Source: an uncultured Bacteroidales bacterium (GTDB lineage: Bacteria > Bacteroidota > Bacteroidia > Bacteroidales > JAUNSR01). Taken from it: 38,270 bases of DNA. Below the pieces are notes generated by a model that made no database searches, had not been told where the DNA came from, and saw only the letters and a list, made by a program, of their open reading frames with translations. Both the position numbers and the translations under genes were made by a program. Where the stretch lies: the NCBI GenBank assembly GCA_947074145.1, contig CAMTOJ010000033.1, positions 1 to 38,270 on the forward strand. The letters are read 5' to 3'. Shown here one piece after another: positions 16,459 to 24,795 of this stretch (its first letter is position 1; each line of letters opens with the position of its first letter).

Positions 16459-18477
16459 ATGTTCCTAATGAAAAACAAGAATCTACTCATTTTATTAGTG
16501 GTCTCTATGACCGGCTCCGTCATGTATGGAGCTAAGGAGGAGTTTAAAGTTACCTCTCCAGATAATAAGACATCAATTATTATCAATACTTCCGGTGAGA
16601 ACTTACAGTATTCTATCGAGAAGGATAATAGGTTATTAATTTCGCCTTCCGATATAGGAATGAAATTAGATGGAGGGGAATTAATTGGTAAGTCGCCGAA
16701 AGTGTTAAAATCATCTACTCGTAAAGTTAAATCAAGCATCAGCGCTCCATTATATAAAAGGAGTAGTATCAATGAGGAGTATAATGAACTTACTCTTTCA
16801 TTGAAGGGTAATTACGGTTTGCAGGTTCGTGCTTATGACGACGGTGTGGCATATAGATTTACGACAAATAAAAAAGGGGAAATTGTGATTATTGATGAAT
16901 TGTTTGAAGCGTCTATGCCCCAAAGTTACCCTGTCACTGTGGCTTATGCGAATGCAGGAGAGATGAATAAAGATATCAAAAACAATTACTTCAACAGTTT
17001 TGAAAATACTTACGAGACAGTGCCTGTTGAAAAGGTTGCAGACAAGCATCTTGCTATTCTTCCTTTAATGATTGATGCCGGTCAAAATACTAAAATTGTG
17101 ATTAGTGAGGTGAATCTTTATGATTATCCGGGTACGTTTATGTATAATCCGACTAAAGACAGAACTCTTTCAGGTCACCATGCTCCGGCTCCGAAATCAT
17201 TAAAACAAGGTGGTCATAATGAATTGCAAATGATAGTGGAAGAGCGTGAAAACTATATCGCTAAAAGTAAAGGAAAAAGAGATTTTCCTTGGCGTGCTTT
17301 CGTGATATCTGACAATGATGTTGATCTTGTTAATAGTGATCTTGTTTATAAGTTAGCGGATCCTTCAAAGATTGAGGATACATCTTGGATTAAGCCCGGA
17401 AAAGTGGCTTGGGACTGGTGGAATGACTGGACTATATATGGTGTTGACTTCAAGCCTGGTATAAATAATGATACTTATAAATATTATATAGATTTTGCTT
17501 CACAAAACGGTATTGAATATGTGATTCTTGATGAGGGTTGGGCAGTCAATAAAAAAGCAGATCTTTTTATGATTATCCCTGAGATTAACATTGAAGAGCT
17601 TGTTAAATATGCGGATGATAAAAATGTGGGGCTAATTTTATGGGCAGGTTATCATGCCATTAATAAGGATATGGAGAATGTTTGTAAACATTATTCCGAA
17701 ATGGGGATAAAAGGGTTTAAGGTTGATTTCATGAATCGTGATGATCAAGATATGGTTGGATTCTACAATCGTATGGCTGAAACTGCGGCTAAATATAAAC
17801 TTCTTGTTGATTATCATGGTGCATATAAACCTACAGGATTAAACAGAACTTATCCGAATGCAATAAATTTCGAGGGAGTATTTGGTCTTGAACAAATGAA
17901 ATGGATTGAACCTTCAGTCGATATGGTAAAATATGATGTTACTATGCCATATATTCGTATGGTGGCTGGTCCTGTTGACTACACTCAGGGAGCGATGAAA
18001 AATGCAAGCCGAAAGAGTTTCAAATCAATATATTCGGAACCAATGAGTCAGGGTACTCGTTGCCGTCAGTTGGCTCTTTATGCTATTTTCGAGTCTCCTC
18101 TTAATATGCTTTGTGATTCACCATCCAATTATATTAATGAAAAAGAGTGTACAGATATTATTGCAGAAATACCTACAGTATGGGATCAAACAGTGGGTGT
18201 TGATGGTAAAGTCGGGGAATATATCACAATGGCTCGTCAAAAGGGTGATACCTGGTATGTAGGTGGTATCACTGATTGGAATCCGAGAAAACAGTGTGTT
18301 GACCTTAGTTTCCTTGGTGATGGAGAATTTACAGGGGAACTGTTTTTCGACGGTTTAAATGCCGATAAGGCGGGTCGTGATTACAGAAAGGAGAGTATTA
18401 AAATTCCGGCTAATAAAAAGATTGATATTCAAATGGCAAGCGGTGGCGGGTTTCTTTTGAAGATTACTAAGAAATAA
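16459..18477 (+). CDS. GH97 family glycosidase, probable retaining alpha-galactosidase type
   Basis: A 672-residue GH97 enzyme with a signal peptide. It starts at ATG 16459, or possibly at 16468 with MKNKNLL. The N-terminal beta-supersandwich is followed by a (beta/alpha)8 barrel (WDWWNDW, YVILDEGWA) and a C-terminal beta domain. The segment GIKGFKVDFMNRDDQ places an Asp (Asp423) where retaining GH97 enzymes have their nucleophile; Glu478 (GLEQMKW), 55 residues later, has the same spacing as the nucleophile/acid-base pair I recall for the Bacteroides retaining alpha-galactosidase. It is therefore more likely an alpha-galactosidase than a SusB-like inverting alpha-glucosidase. It is periplasmic by prediction, stands alone on the plus strand, and has its own terminator. 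Confidence 0.87.
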   Translation: MFLMKNKNLLILLVVSMTGSVMYGAKEEFKVTSPDNKTSIIINTSGENLQYSIEKDNRLLISPSDIGMKLDGGELIGKSPKVLKSSTRKVKSSISAPLYKRSSINEEYNELTLSLKGNYGLQVRAYDDGVAYRFTTNKKGEIVIIDELFEASMPQSYPVTVAYANAGEMNKDIKNNYFNSFENTYETVPVEKVADKHLAILPLMIDAGQNTKIVISEVNLYDYPGTFMYNPTKDRTLSGHHAPAPKSLKQGGHNELQMIVEERENYIAKSKGKRDFPWRAFVISDNDVDLVNSDLVYKLADPSKIEDTSWIKPGKVAWDWWNDWTIYGVDFKPGINNDTYKYYIDFASQNGIEYVILDEGWAVNKKADLFMIIPEINIEELVKYADDKNVGLILWAGYHAINKDMENVCKHYSEMGIKGFKVDFMNRDDQDMVGFYNRMAETAAKYKLLVDYHGAYKPTGLNRTYPNAINFEGVFGLEQMKWIEPSVDMVKYDVTMPYIRMVAGPVDYTQGAMKNASRKSFKSIYSEPMSQGTRCRQLALYAIFESPLNMLCDSPSNYINEKECTDIIAEIPTVWDQTVGVDGKVGEYITMARQKGDTWYVGGITDWNPRKQCVDLSFLGDGEFTGELFFDGLNADKAGRDYRKESIKIPANKKIDIQMASGGGFLLKITKK

Positions 18478-18531
18478 GTGATTCTTGAAATCCTTTTTGA
18501 AAAGATATAAAATTGCCATTTTATATAAATA

Positions 18532-18571
18532 AATAACATCAATACAACTATGCGTATTGATGTTATTTTTT
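18532..18571 (+). terminator. Rho-independent terminator after GH97
   Basis: A perfect 13-bp stem (AATAACATCAATA at 18532-18544 with TATTGATGTTATT at 18555-18567) is followed by T residues. It may also stop the minus-strand ABC/GntR transcript from the other side, where a T/A-rich run follows. Confidence 0.85.
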
Positions 18572-18702
18572 GTTGGAATCAGATATCATCCTATCTGCTT
18601 AGGAACATGATAAGAGGTTGTTTATATCTGATATATATATTAATCTATTATTTGTTTATTTTTTGACAATCATCACTTTAAGATGACAACTGCGATACCT
18701 GT

Positions 18703-18804
18703 TTAATTGTAAAAATGAAACAATATAAGGCAGGCAATGAGAGGCATTAGTATCATATAAATAATAGTAATAATATTGAACAGTATTGATTTTTTTGTTT
18801 TCAT
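18703..18804 (-). CDS. Small hydrophobic peptide downstream of the GntR gene
   Basis: This 33-codon frame begins 13 bases after the GntR stop and encodes a short basic start (MKTKKS) followed by a single hydrophobic run of about 24 residues, then HFYN. That is the layout of a one-span membrane peptide, and its place at the end of an ABC-transporter operon fits a small accessory subunit. It could be a chance frame in AT-rich DNA; an overlapping frame from an ATG six bases upstream is much less protein-like. I do not recognise it, and no function can be assigned. It lies in the 340-base stretch 18478-18817, which otherwise holds only the GH97 terminator. Confidence 0.4.
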   Translation of the reverse strand: MKTKKSILFNIITIIYMILMPLIACLILFHFYN

Positions 18805-18817
18805 AACTCATAATTTT

Positions 18818-19189
18818 TTAATGTTTATCACTCTTTTCATAATCGTCGCGAAGTCTTATAAACTCTTCGTTTGAAACACCGAGCAGTTTCATCTCTTCGA
18901 AAATTCCGGGAAAAATATCATTGAAAAGTCGCTTGCGACGTTGATTTAATATTTTTTCATTGGCACCTGAAGCTACAAAATACCCTATTCCGCGTTTGTT
19001 GTAAACTATTTCATTTGCGGAGAGCCTTTCAAAAGCTCTCATTACGGTATTTGGATTTACCTCAAGACGAACGGCAAGCTCCCTTATCGAGGGGATCGGA
19101 CTGTCGGTAGTCAGATTCTCCCGAATTATCATATCACAGACATAATCCACGATTTGAAGGAATATTGGTTGATTGTCGTTAAATTTCAT
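18818..19189 (-). CDS. GntR family transcriptional regulator, YtrA type
   Basis: A cytoplasmic repressor of about 123 residues. An N-terminal winged helix-turn-helix (PIPSIRELAVRLEVNPNTVMRAFERL) is followed by a short helical tail instead of a ligand domain, as in the YtrA subfamily, which controls ABC transporter operons. I take the ATG at 19189, which overlaps the permease stop by four bases (ATGA) and gives MKFNDNQP; the ATG at 19213 would reach into the permease gene. YtrA-type genes usually come first in their operon; here the gene follows the ATPase and permease. It probably binds the inverted repeat at 20907-20928 and represses its own operon; the effector is unknown. Confidence 0.9.
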   Translation of the reverse strand: MKFNDNQPIFLQIVDYVCDMIIRENLTTDSPIPSIRELAVRLEVNPNTVMRAFERLSANEIVYNKRGIGYFVASGANEKILNQRRKRLFNDIFPGIFEEMKLLGVSNEEFIRLRDDYEKSDKH

Positions 19190-20013
19190 CGTATCTGTTT
19201 TTCTTTTAGACAATAGAATGATGCAATATATTGTAATATCACAGGAATTAATATAAATACCGATGCAATAGAGAATATTACAGAGATAGATTGCTCTGAA
19301 GCTATGTAATTTTTGGAAATATTTTGTATAACTTCTTTAAATTCAGAGCCGGTAGTTAATACGGCAAGTTTTGCCAAGACAACACCAAAATATACTAGGT
19401 AACCTACCATTATTAAAATAATCGAAAGTATACTTTTTAATTTAGGTCTATTTTTATAGATAAATAAAAGATTTAGAAACATCAGATAAGCTAATGCAAA
19501 TAAAAGAATGGAAGTGATACTAACCGAAATAGGATCATTTAGATTCTTAAAGCCCAGTGTAAACATTCCTGACAGAGAAGAGGGTATAAAAATAAGTTTC
19601 AATATGACAGAGTTTAAGAAAGTAAGGATATTAGCTCCTATAACTCCTATTATAAATATAAGATGAATAGCAGTAAATCTCTCAGATATATTTGCAGGAA
19701 TTGTCATATACCTTGTGGCTGAAGATGTATTTATAATCTGAGCCGTTAAGATTTTAATCCAATTAACAACTACCAAAACCATCATTGCCGTAAAAAACAA
19801 GCCGGTATAGCCCGTTATTTTATTCTCGAATTGTGACATTACATTAACTGATGGATCCTCAATTCCAAATATGTTGCTATAATATTTATCAACACTTAAC
19901 GCTATATATACTACCTCTATAATAACTACCGAAAACATAAGATTCTTTTTGCAAGTTTCCCAATCATATCTCAATAAAAGGGCTACTCTTTTAAAACTGA
20001 ATTTATCTTTCAT
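19186..20013 (-). CDS. ABC-2 type permease-like membrane protein
   Basis: A 275-residue integral membrane protein with about six hydrophobic spans (near residues 22-40, 70-90, 115-140, 160-182, 190-215 and 240-265 by eye) and no recognisable catalytic motif. It ends KEKQIR and overlaps the GntR start by four bases; its own start is six bases after the ATPase stop. In context it is the membrane half of an ABC exporter run by the upstream ATPase. YtrA-controlled exporters in other bacteria respond to cell-envelope stress, but the substrate here is not visible. Confidence 0.75.
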   Translation of the reverse strand: MKDKFSFKRVALLLRYDWETCKKNLMFSVVIIEVVYIALSVDKYYSNIFGIEDPSVNVMSQFENKITGYTGLFFTAMMVLVVVNWIKILTAQIINTSSATRYMTIPANISERFTAIHLIFIIGVIGANILTFLNSVILKLIFIPSSLSGMFTLGFKNLNDPISVSITSILLFALAYLMFLNLLFIYKNRPKLKSILSIILIMVGYLVYFGVVLAKLAVLTTGSEFKEVIQNISKNYIASEQSISVIFSIASVFILIPVILQYIASFYCLKEKQIR

Positions 20014-20019
20014 AATCTT

Positions 20020-20853
20020 TTAATTTTTAAATAATTCATTAATCTCTTCTTTTTGTTCTACAACTGCATTGAAAAGCAGTTCAAGGTCTACATAACCGTT
20101 TATGTCATCATCTTTTTCATCTTTTACAACAATTCCTCTATCACCTTTTAATGATGTTTCTCGGTAAAGTGGTTCATCTCCCGTTCTTAATGTTCGAAAG
20201 GCAAGTTTGTCTTCTATTTCGAATATTGTCCGATTAAGAATACAGCCGTGATTGTCGAGAATAACTACCGAATCTATAAGATTTTCAAGATCTCGTACCT
20301 GGTGAGTAGAGATAAGTATTGTCTTGCCTTCCGTCAGACATGCAGCAATGACTCTGCGAAATACCGCTTTACTCGGAATATCAAGACCATTGGTCGGTTC
20401 ATCCATAAAAAGATATGGAGTGTTGTTGGCAATAGAAAGAGCAATCACAGCTTTCTTTTGTTGTCCGAGCGACATCTTTCTTAAAGAACTCTCCTTAGGA
20501 ACTTCAAACTCAGTTAGTAAGTTTTCTAAAAGATTAAAATCAAATTCAGGATAAAAAGGGGCAATAAGTTTGGCAATTTTCATTGCACTCATATCCTCTA
20601 CATAAGGAGTTTCGGGTACAAATGTCACTTTTTGTAGAAATGCAGCATTTTTATCAAATGGTGTAAATTCATCAATTTCACAATCACCTTCAGGATTGAG
20701 CAACCCACTCAGGATTTTTAACAATGTACTTTTACCTTCACCATTTTTACCGAGAATTCCATATATATGTCCCTCTTCAAAATCCAATGTTACGTTTCGA
20801 AGAACATCACAGTCTTTCTTATAGGAATAACCTAAATCTTTTAATCTTATCAT
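20020..20853 (-). CDS. ABC transporter ATP-binding protein
   Basis: A 277-residue cytoplasmic ATPase. Walker A is GKNGEGKST (35-43), the signature MSLGQQ is at 127-132, Walker B YLFMDE is at 147-152, and the switch His is His184 (STHQ). The position usually holding the Q-loop glutamine reads PET (Glu81), a feature seen in some YtrB/exporter-type ATPases. A C-terminal extension of about 75 residues, charged at the end, follows the core. It is the first gene of a three- or four-gene operon with the permease, GntR and a mini-ORF. Its promoter and operator lie 54-107 bases upstream. Confidence 0.92.
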   Translation of the reverse strand: MIRLKDLGYSYKKDCDVLRNVTLDFEEGHIYGILGKNGEGKSTLLKILSGLLNPEGDCEIDEFTPFDKNAAFLQKVTFVPETPYVEDMSAMKIAKLIAPFYPEFDFNLLENLLTEFEVPKESSLRKMSLGQQKKAVIALSIANNTPYLFMDEPTNGLDIPSKAVFRRVIAACLTEGKTILISTHQVRDLENLIDSVVILDNHGCILNRTIFEIEDKLAFRTLRTGDEPLYRETSLKGDRGIVVKDEKDDDINGYVDLELLFNAVVEQKEEINELFKN

Positions 20854-20906
20854 AATCCTGTTATTTATGTTTTCTTAAAATATTAAATAAAAAAGTTATT
20901 GTTTTA

Positions 20907-20928
20907 GTGTACTATCTTGATAATACAC
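20907..20928. promoter_or_regulatory. Candidate GntR (YtrA-type) operator
   Basis: Inverted repeat GTGTACTAT - CTTG - ATAATACAC, with eight of nine arm positions matching, lies just downstream of the -7 box of the ABC/GntR operon. YtrA-family regulators bind palindromes of this general form. At this place a bound repressor would block the start of transcription, so self-regulation is the natural reading (inferred). Confidence 0.65.
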
Positions 20929-20930
20929 CA

Positions 20931-20960
20931 CAAATATAACTATATTTTTTAACGAACAAA
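20931..20960 (-). promoter_or_regulatory. Candidate promoter of the ABC/GntR operon
   Basis: On the minus strand a TTTG (20957-20960) precedes TATATTTG (20931-20938) by 18 bases, close to the Bacteroides -33/-7 pattern TTTG...TAnnTTTG. The predicted start falls inside the operator palindrome. Confidence 0.55.
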
Positions 20961-21042
20961 TATTTAGCATTATTTTTTAGAAAGAATATAACATTTTCAT
21001 AATCTATTGTGCCTTGTATAGTTATGGCAGCATTATAAATAA

Positions 21043-21088
21043 ATAAAGAATTCATAAACGATTGTTGTTTCGTTTACGAACTCTTTAT
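21043..21088. repeat. 46-base near-perfect hairpin
   Basis: Two 19-base arms (21043-21061 and 21070-21088) pair at 17 of 19 positions around an eight-base loop. It lies between the PUL terminator and the ABC operon promoter, so neither operon needs it as its first terminator. It could be a backup terminator, a small RNA remnant or a dispersed palindrome. Confidence 0.65.
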
Positions 21089-21114
21089 TGCTAAAAATAG
21101 AGTAGGCATATAGA

Positions 21115-21153
21115 TAAAAAAAACCGGGAAGGAATCAATATCCAACCCGGTTT
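21115..21153 (-). terminator. Rho-independent terminator of the galactan PUL
   Basis: On the minus strand AAACCGGG (21153-21146) pairs with CCCGGTTT (21128-21121) and is followed by a run of T. It lies 25 bases after the GH2 stop and closes the long PUL transcript. Confidence 0.88.
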
Positions 21154-21177
21154 TAATTATTTGATATCAGTGAAAAC

Positions 21178-23640
21178 TCATTTTACAGTTATCGAAGTAA
21201 CTCCGTTTTTAAGTCCTTTCGATTTAGCAGTTATAGTTGCTTTATTTTTATTCTTATCAGCAACTTTTTTATCATGACTTTCAACAATTACAGTCATCTG
21301 ACCGCTGAAAGCATGCATCTTCGGCTGGTGGAAAAGCTCAAGATTCGTAGCGTCGCCATTTGCAACGGCACGGAAATGAGCAGCTCCTTTTACATCGAAA
21401 GAGATCTCGTTGGCAGCATCAGGAACAAGATTTCCATCTTTATCAAGTACGCTTACAGTAACATAACAAAGATCTTTACCATCTGCCGTAATCTCATTTT
21501 TGAAAGGCTCAAGTTTGATCTGTGCGGGTTTACCGGCTGTGCGTATAATCTTTTCGTCAACTGCCTGACCTTTATCGTTGTAAGCCACAACCTTGATTTC
21601 TCCAGGTTGATAAACAACATCATTCCACATAAGGCGGAAACGGTTTTGGCGAGTCGTATTGTTTTTAGTTTGTTTTCCCTGAGAAACTCCGTTAACGAAA
21701 AGTTCAGCTTCAGGATAATTGGTATAAACAAATACCGGAGTTGTTTCCCCTTCTCTGCCCGGCCATGTCCAATGAGGAAGCATATGAAGAGTATTATCTT
21801 CAGTATTCCAACGACTGCGATATAGGTAATATCTATCTTTAGGAAGAGAAGCAAGGTCGATTATCCCGAACATAGAACTGTGATTTGGCCATGCATCTGT
21901 ATCGTAAGGAGATGGTTCTCCAAGGTAGTCGAAACCGGTCCAAACGAACTGTCCCATATACCAAGGGTAATCCTCCTCAGCAGCAAAGTCATCGTCAGGG
22001 ACATTACTCCAAGAGCAATATTCAAGATCATAAGATGAACATTGGTGATCTTCGTACATAGCATCAGCTGCTTTCTTTACCGGGAATTTATATACACCTC
22101 TTGAACTAACAGTAGAACATGTTTCCGATCCAAGAAGAACACCTTGAGGAAGCTGATTGAAAGCCTCTTCATAACGGTGAACGCGGTAATTGAATCCCGG
22201 TACGTCGATAGCAGCGGCAAAACCGTTTTTAAGTACGCATGAAACCTGGTCCATTCCGCAAGTTACGGGACGAGTAGGATCTTCACGGTGACAAATATCC
22301 TGAAGGAAAGTTGCAACCTTATATCCTTGCGGGCTACATTGAGTAGGAACTTCATTACCAATACTCCACATAACGACAGAAGCGTTATTACGATATTGAT
22401 GAAGCATGTTCACCATATCTTTTTCTGCCCATTCCTGGAAATAACGGTGGTATCCGTTTTTACATTTAGCGACATCCCATTCATCAAAAGGCTCCACCAT
22501 CATCATGAATCCCATCTCATCACAAAGTTTTACAAGCTCGGGAGCCGGCATATTGTGAGAAGTACGAATAGCATCACAACCCATATCCTTAAGTATTTCC
22601 AATTGGTGTCGAAGAGCAGATTCATTTATTGCTGCGCCCAAAGGACCAAGGTCATGATGGTTGTTTACACCTTTGAAACGGCGAAGTTCTCCATTAAGGA
22701 AGAACCCTTTATTAGGAATCACCTCTATCGTGCGAATACCGAATCTTGTATCGTAGGAATCAACCTCTTTTCCGTCAACAAGAACTTTAGTCTTTGCAGT
22801 GTAAAGTTCAGGAGTTTCAGGAGACCAAAGAAGAGGATTATTTACGATAAAGTTCTGAATAGCATTCTGCCCGTCAAGAAGATGAAAATTTGACGTATTT
22901 TCTGCAACCTCTTGTCCTGCACCGTCAACGATAACAGTATTTAGTGTTACATTTTTCTTTACAGCATTATTTAGTTTTGTAACAAGACGAACAGAAGCGT
23001 AATCATCTTTTACATGAGGAGTCGTAATTTGAGTTCCCCAAACAGGGACACTTACTTTATCAGTTGAAACAACTCTAACGTTGCGGTAAAGACCTGCACC
23101 AGGATACCAACGAGAAGATTGTGGACGGTTTTCAAGACGAACAGCAAGGGTGTTATCTTTTCCGTCAGCATTTAGCAAACCTGTTACATCACAGTGGAAT
23201 GAATTGTAGCCGAAAGGCCAGAATATAGCTTCTTGTCCATTAACATATACACGAGCTTCACTCATCGCACCATCGAAAACAAGATTTACCGAACGGTTTT
23301 CAGGATTAAAATCCTCAACATTGAATTTAGTACGATACCAACCGGTTCCCACATAAGGTAAACCTCCTGTACGACCTGTTTTTGTAGTAGCCTGAGTTTC
23401 AAAATTCTGAGTTACGGCTACTTTCTGTATATCGTAATCTCTGTCAAATGGTCCGTAGATAGCCCAATCGTGAGGCACCTCAACAGATTTCCATTTTGAA
23501 TCGTTAAACTCCGGTTTATAAGCTTCGGTAGAATCTTCATTGATGAATTTCCAGTTTTTCTCAAGCAATGTTTCCGATCTCTGTGCATTGGCAAGCAAAG
23601 CACATCCGAAAAGAGCTGCGACAAGCTGTATTCTCTTCAT
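21178..23640 (-). CDS. GH2 beta-galactosidase
   Basis: An 820-residue exo-glycosidase with signal peptide (MKRIQLVAALFGCALLANA, cleaved before Q) and no lipobox, so probably periplasmic. Domain order is that of GH2: jelly-roll sugar-binding domain (about 25-210), Ig-like domain, TIM barrel (about 310-600) and C-terminal Ig-like domains. The acid/base is Glu430 (WSIGNEVP) and the nucleophile is Glu506 (LLGSETCS). It should release galactose from the non-reducing ends of galacto-oligosaccharides made by the GH53 partner and imported by SusCD. It is the last gene of the PUL, 34 bases after GH53, with a terminator directly behind it. Confidence 0.92.
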   Translation of the reverse strand: MKRIQLVAALFGCALLANAQRSETLLEKNWKFINEDSTEAYKPEFNDSKWKSVEVPHDWAIYGPFDRDYDIQKVAVTQNFETQATTKTGRTGGLPYVGTGWYRTKFNVEDFNPENRSVNLVFDGAMSEARVYVNGQEAIFWPFGYNSFHCDVTGLLNADGKDNTLAVRLENRPQSSRWYPGAGLYRNVRVVSTDKVSVPVWGTQITTPHVKDDYASVRLVTKLNNAVKKNVTLNTVIVDGAGQEVAENTSNFHLLDGQNAIQNFIVNNPLLWSPETPELYTAKTKVLVDGKEVDSYDTRFGIRTIEVIPNKGFFLNGELRRFKGVNNHHDLGPLGAAINESALRHQLEILKDMGCDAIRTSHNMPAPELVKLCDEMGFMMMVEPFDEWDVAKCKNGYHRYFQEWAEKDMVNMLHQYRNNASVVMWSIGNEVPTQCSPQGYKVATFLQDICHREDPTRPVTCGMDQVSCVLKNGFAAAIDVPGFNYRVHRYEEAFNQLPQGVLLGSETCSTVSSRGVYKFPVKKAADAMYEDHQCSSYDLEYCSWSNVPDDDFAAEEDYPWYMGQFVWTGFDYLGEPSPYDTDAWPNHSSMFGIIDLASLPKDRYYLYRSRWNTEDNTLHMLPHWTWPGREGETTPVFVYTNYPEAELFVNGVSQGKQTKNNTTRQNRFRLMWNDVVYQPGEIKVVAYNDKGQAVDEKIIRTAGKPAQIKLEPFKNEITADGKDLCYVTVSVLDKDGNLVPDAANEISFDVKGAAHFRAVANGDATNLELFHQPKMHAFSGQMTVIVESHDKKVADKNKNKATITAKSKGLKNGVTSITVK

Positions 23641-23674
23641 AATAGTAATATTAATGTCCTAAGTAGTGTAAAAA

Positions 23675-24715
23675 TTATTTCTTAAACGGATCAAGAGCCT
23701 GAGTAGGACGACCGGAATCGTCGAATGCTCCTTTTCCGTATGCTTTCCAGTTTCCATATGCCTGCGGTTCCCAGTAGAAAATACCAAGACAATTATTGGT
23801 AGCCTGAGATGCGCTAAAGAACTCTGTAAGCCATTCTTTGCATGTTTCCGCATCTGATTCAGCCATACCGACTTCGCAGATTATACTTTTTGTGTTATAT
23901 CTTTCGTAAAGATAAGAAATATTTGATACACAGTCTTCTGTAAGTTGTTTCCATGTATCAGTTTCTGGGTAAAGCGACATTCCGATAAGGTCCCATTTAC
24001 CTCCATTGTTCTTTAATCCATCGAATATCCATGTGAAAAGATTTTTATCATTTCCCTCTTGGATATGAACGATTACTTGTGCATTTGGGAAGATCTCTTT
24101 AACGGCATCATAACCTGAAGTTGTAAGAGCAGCATATCCTGCCATATTACTATCTGCCTTTCCTTCATTCCAAAGCATACCGTTACCTGTTTCATTACCT
24201 ACCTGAACCCATTCAGGAGTGATATTCATATCTTTAAGTGCTGAAAGAACCTCTTTTGTGTGATCTGCTACAGCAGTCTGAAGCTCCTCGAAAGAGTAAC
24301 CTTCCCAAGCAACAGGTTTAGTTTGTTGTCCCGGATCAGCCCAAACATCGCTATAATGGAAATCAATCATTAATCTGTAGCCTAAAGAATTTGCTCTAAA
24401 TGCCTTAGCTAACATATCCTCTTTATTACACCATCCGTCAGATGGATTAACCCAAACTCGAAGACGAATAGAGTTCATGCCAAGATCTCTTAACAGAGTA
24501 AGACATTCAGCCTCACGACCGCTATTGTCGTAGAATTTAGATCCTGATTTTTCCATCTCAGTCAACCAGCTAACATCTGCCCCTCGAGCAAATCCTGTCA
24601 TATCATAAGTTGGCTTTTCGGGAAAAACAGGTTTTGATTCATCTTCACTACAAGAAGTAAAGATACCTCCGGCCACAATAGCAGAAAGAAACAATGAATA
24701 TATTTTGCTTTTCAT
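23675..24715 (-). CDS. GH53 endo-beta-1,4-galactanase, lipoprotein
   Basis: A clan GH-A retaining enzyme that cuts beta-1,4-galactan internally. From ATG 24715 the product has 346 residues; an in-frame start 60 bases upstream only adds a charged, non-signal stretch. The lipobox is IFTSC (Cys22), and acidic residues right after the cysteine (SEDE) suggest export to the cell surface, where an endo-enzyme is needed. The acid/base is Glu175 (QVGNETGNG) and the nucleophile is Glu281 (IICEVGMAE); DFHYSDVWADPGQQ is the GH53 family hallmark. The length is typical of a single-domain GH53. Its substrate specificity is the best clue to the locus. Confidence 0.95.
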   Translation of the reverse strand: MKSKIYSLFLSAIVAGGIFTSCSEDESKPVFPEKPTYDMTGFARGADVSWLTEMEKSGSKFYDNSGREAECLTLLRDLGMNSIRLRVWVNPSDGWCNKEDMLAKAFRANSLGYRLMIDFHYSDVWADPGQQTKPVAWEGYSFEELQTAVADHTKEVLSALKDMNITPEWVQVGNETGNGMLWNEGKADSNMAGYAALTTSGYDAVKEIFPNAQVIVHIQEGNDKNLFTWIFDGLKNNGGKWDLIGMSLYPETDTWKQLTEDCVSNISYLYERYNTKSIICEVGMAESDAETCKEWLTEFFSASQATNNCLGIFYWEPQAYGNWKAYGKGAFDDSGRPTQALDPFKK

Positions 24716-24744
24716 ACGATTATATTTTTTTCTATTTTTTATGA

Positions 24745-24776
24745 GATGCCGGAAGCTTTTTATTACTTCCGACATC
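24745..24776 (-). promoter_or_regulatory. Intercistronic hairpin between the SusE-like gene and GH53
   Basis: Arms 24745-24755 and 24766-24776 pair at 10 of 11 positions around a ten-base loop. It sits in the 80-base gap upstream of the GH53 start. There is no clean T-run on the minus strand, so RNA processing or stability is more likely than termination. Confidence 0.5.
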
Positions 24777-24795
24777 CATAATAATAATGTTTTAT

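Larger units (their letters stand above)
20854..21177. other. Gene-free spacer between the galactan PUL and the ABC/GntR operon
   Basis: The 324 bases hold no coding sequence. From left to right they contain the operator and promoter of the ABC/GntR operon (20907-20960), a long hairpin (21043-21088) and the PUL terminator (21115-21153). Confidence 0.7.

Noticed and set aside
16389..16772. 127-codon minus-strand frame over the GH97 start
   Set aside because: It lies antisense to the secure GH97 gene and across its promoter region, with no recognisable domain.
22288..22893. 201-codon plus-strand frame inside the GH2 gene
   Set aside because: Antisense to the GH2 catalytic barrel, whose active-site residues are intact; no domain or start signal.
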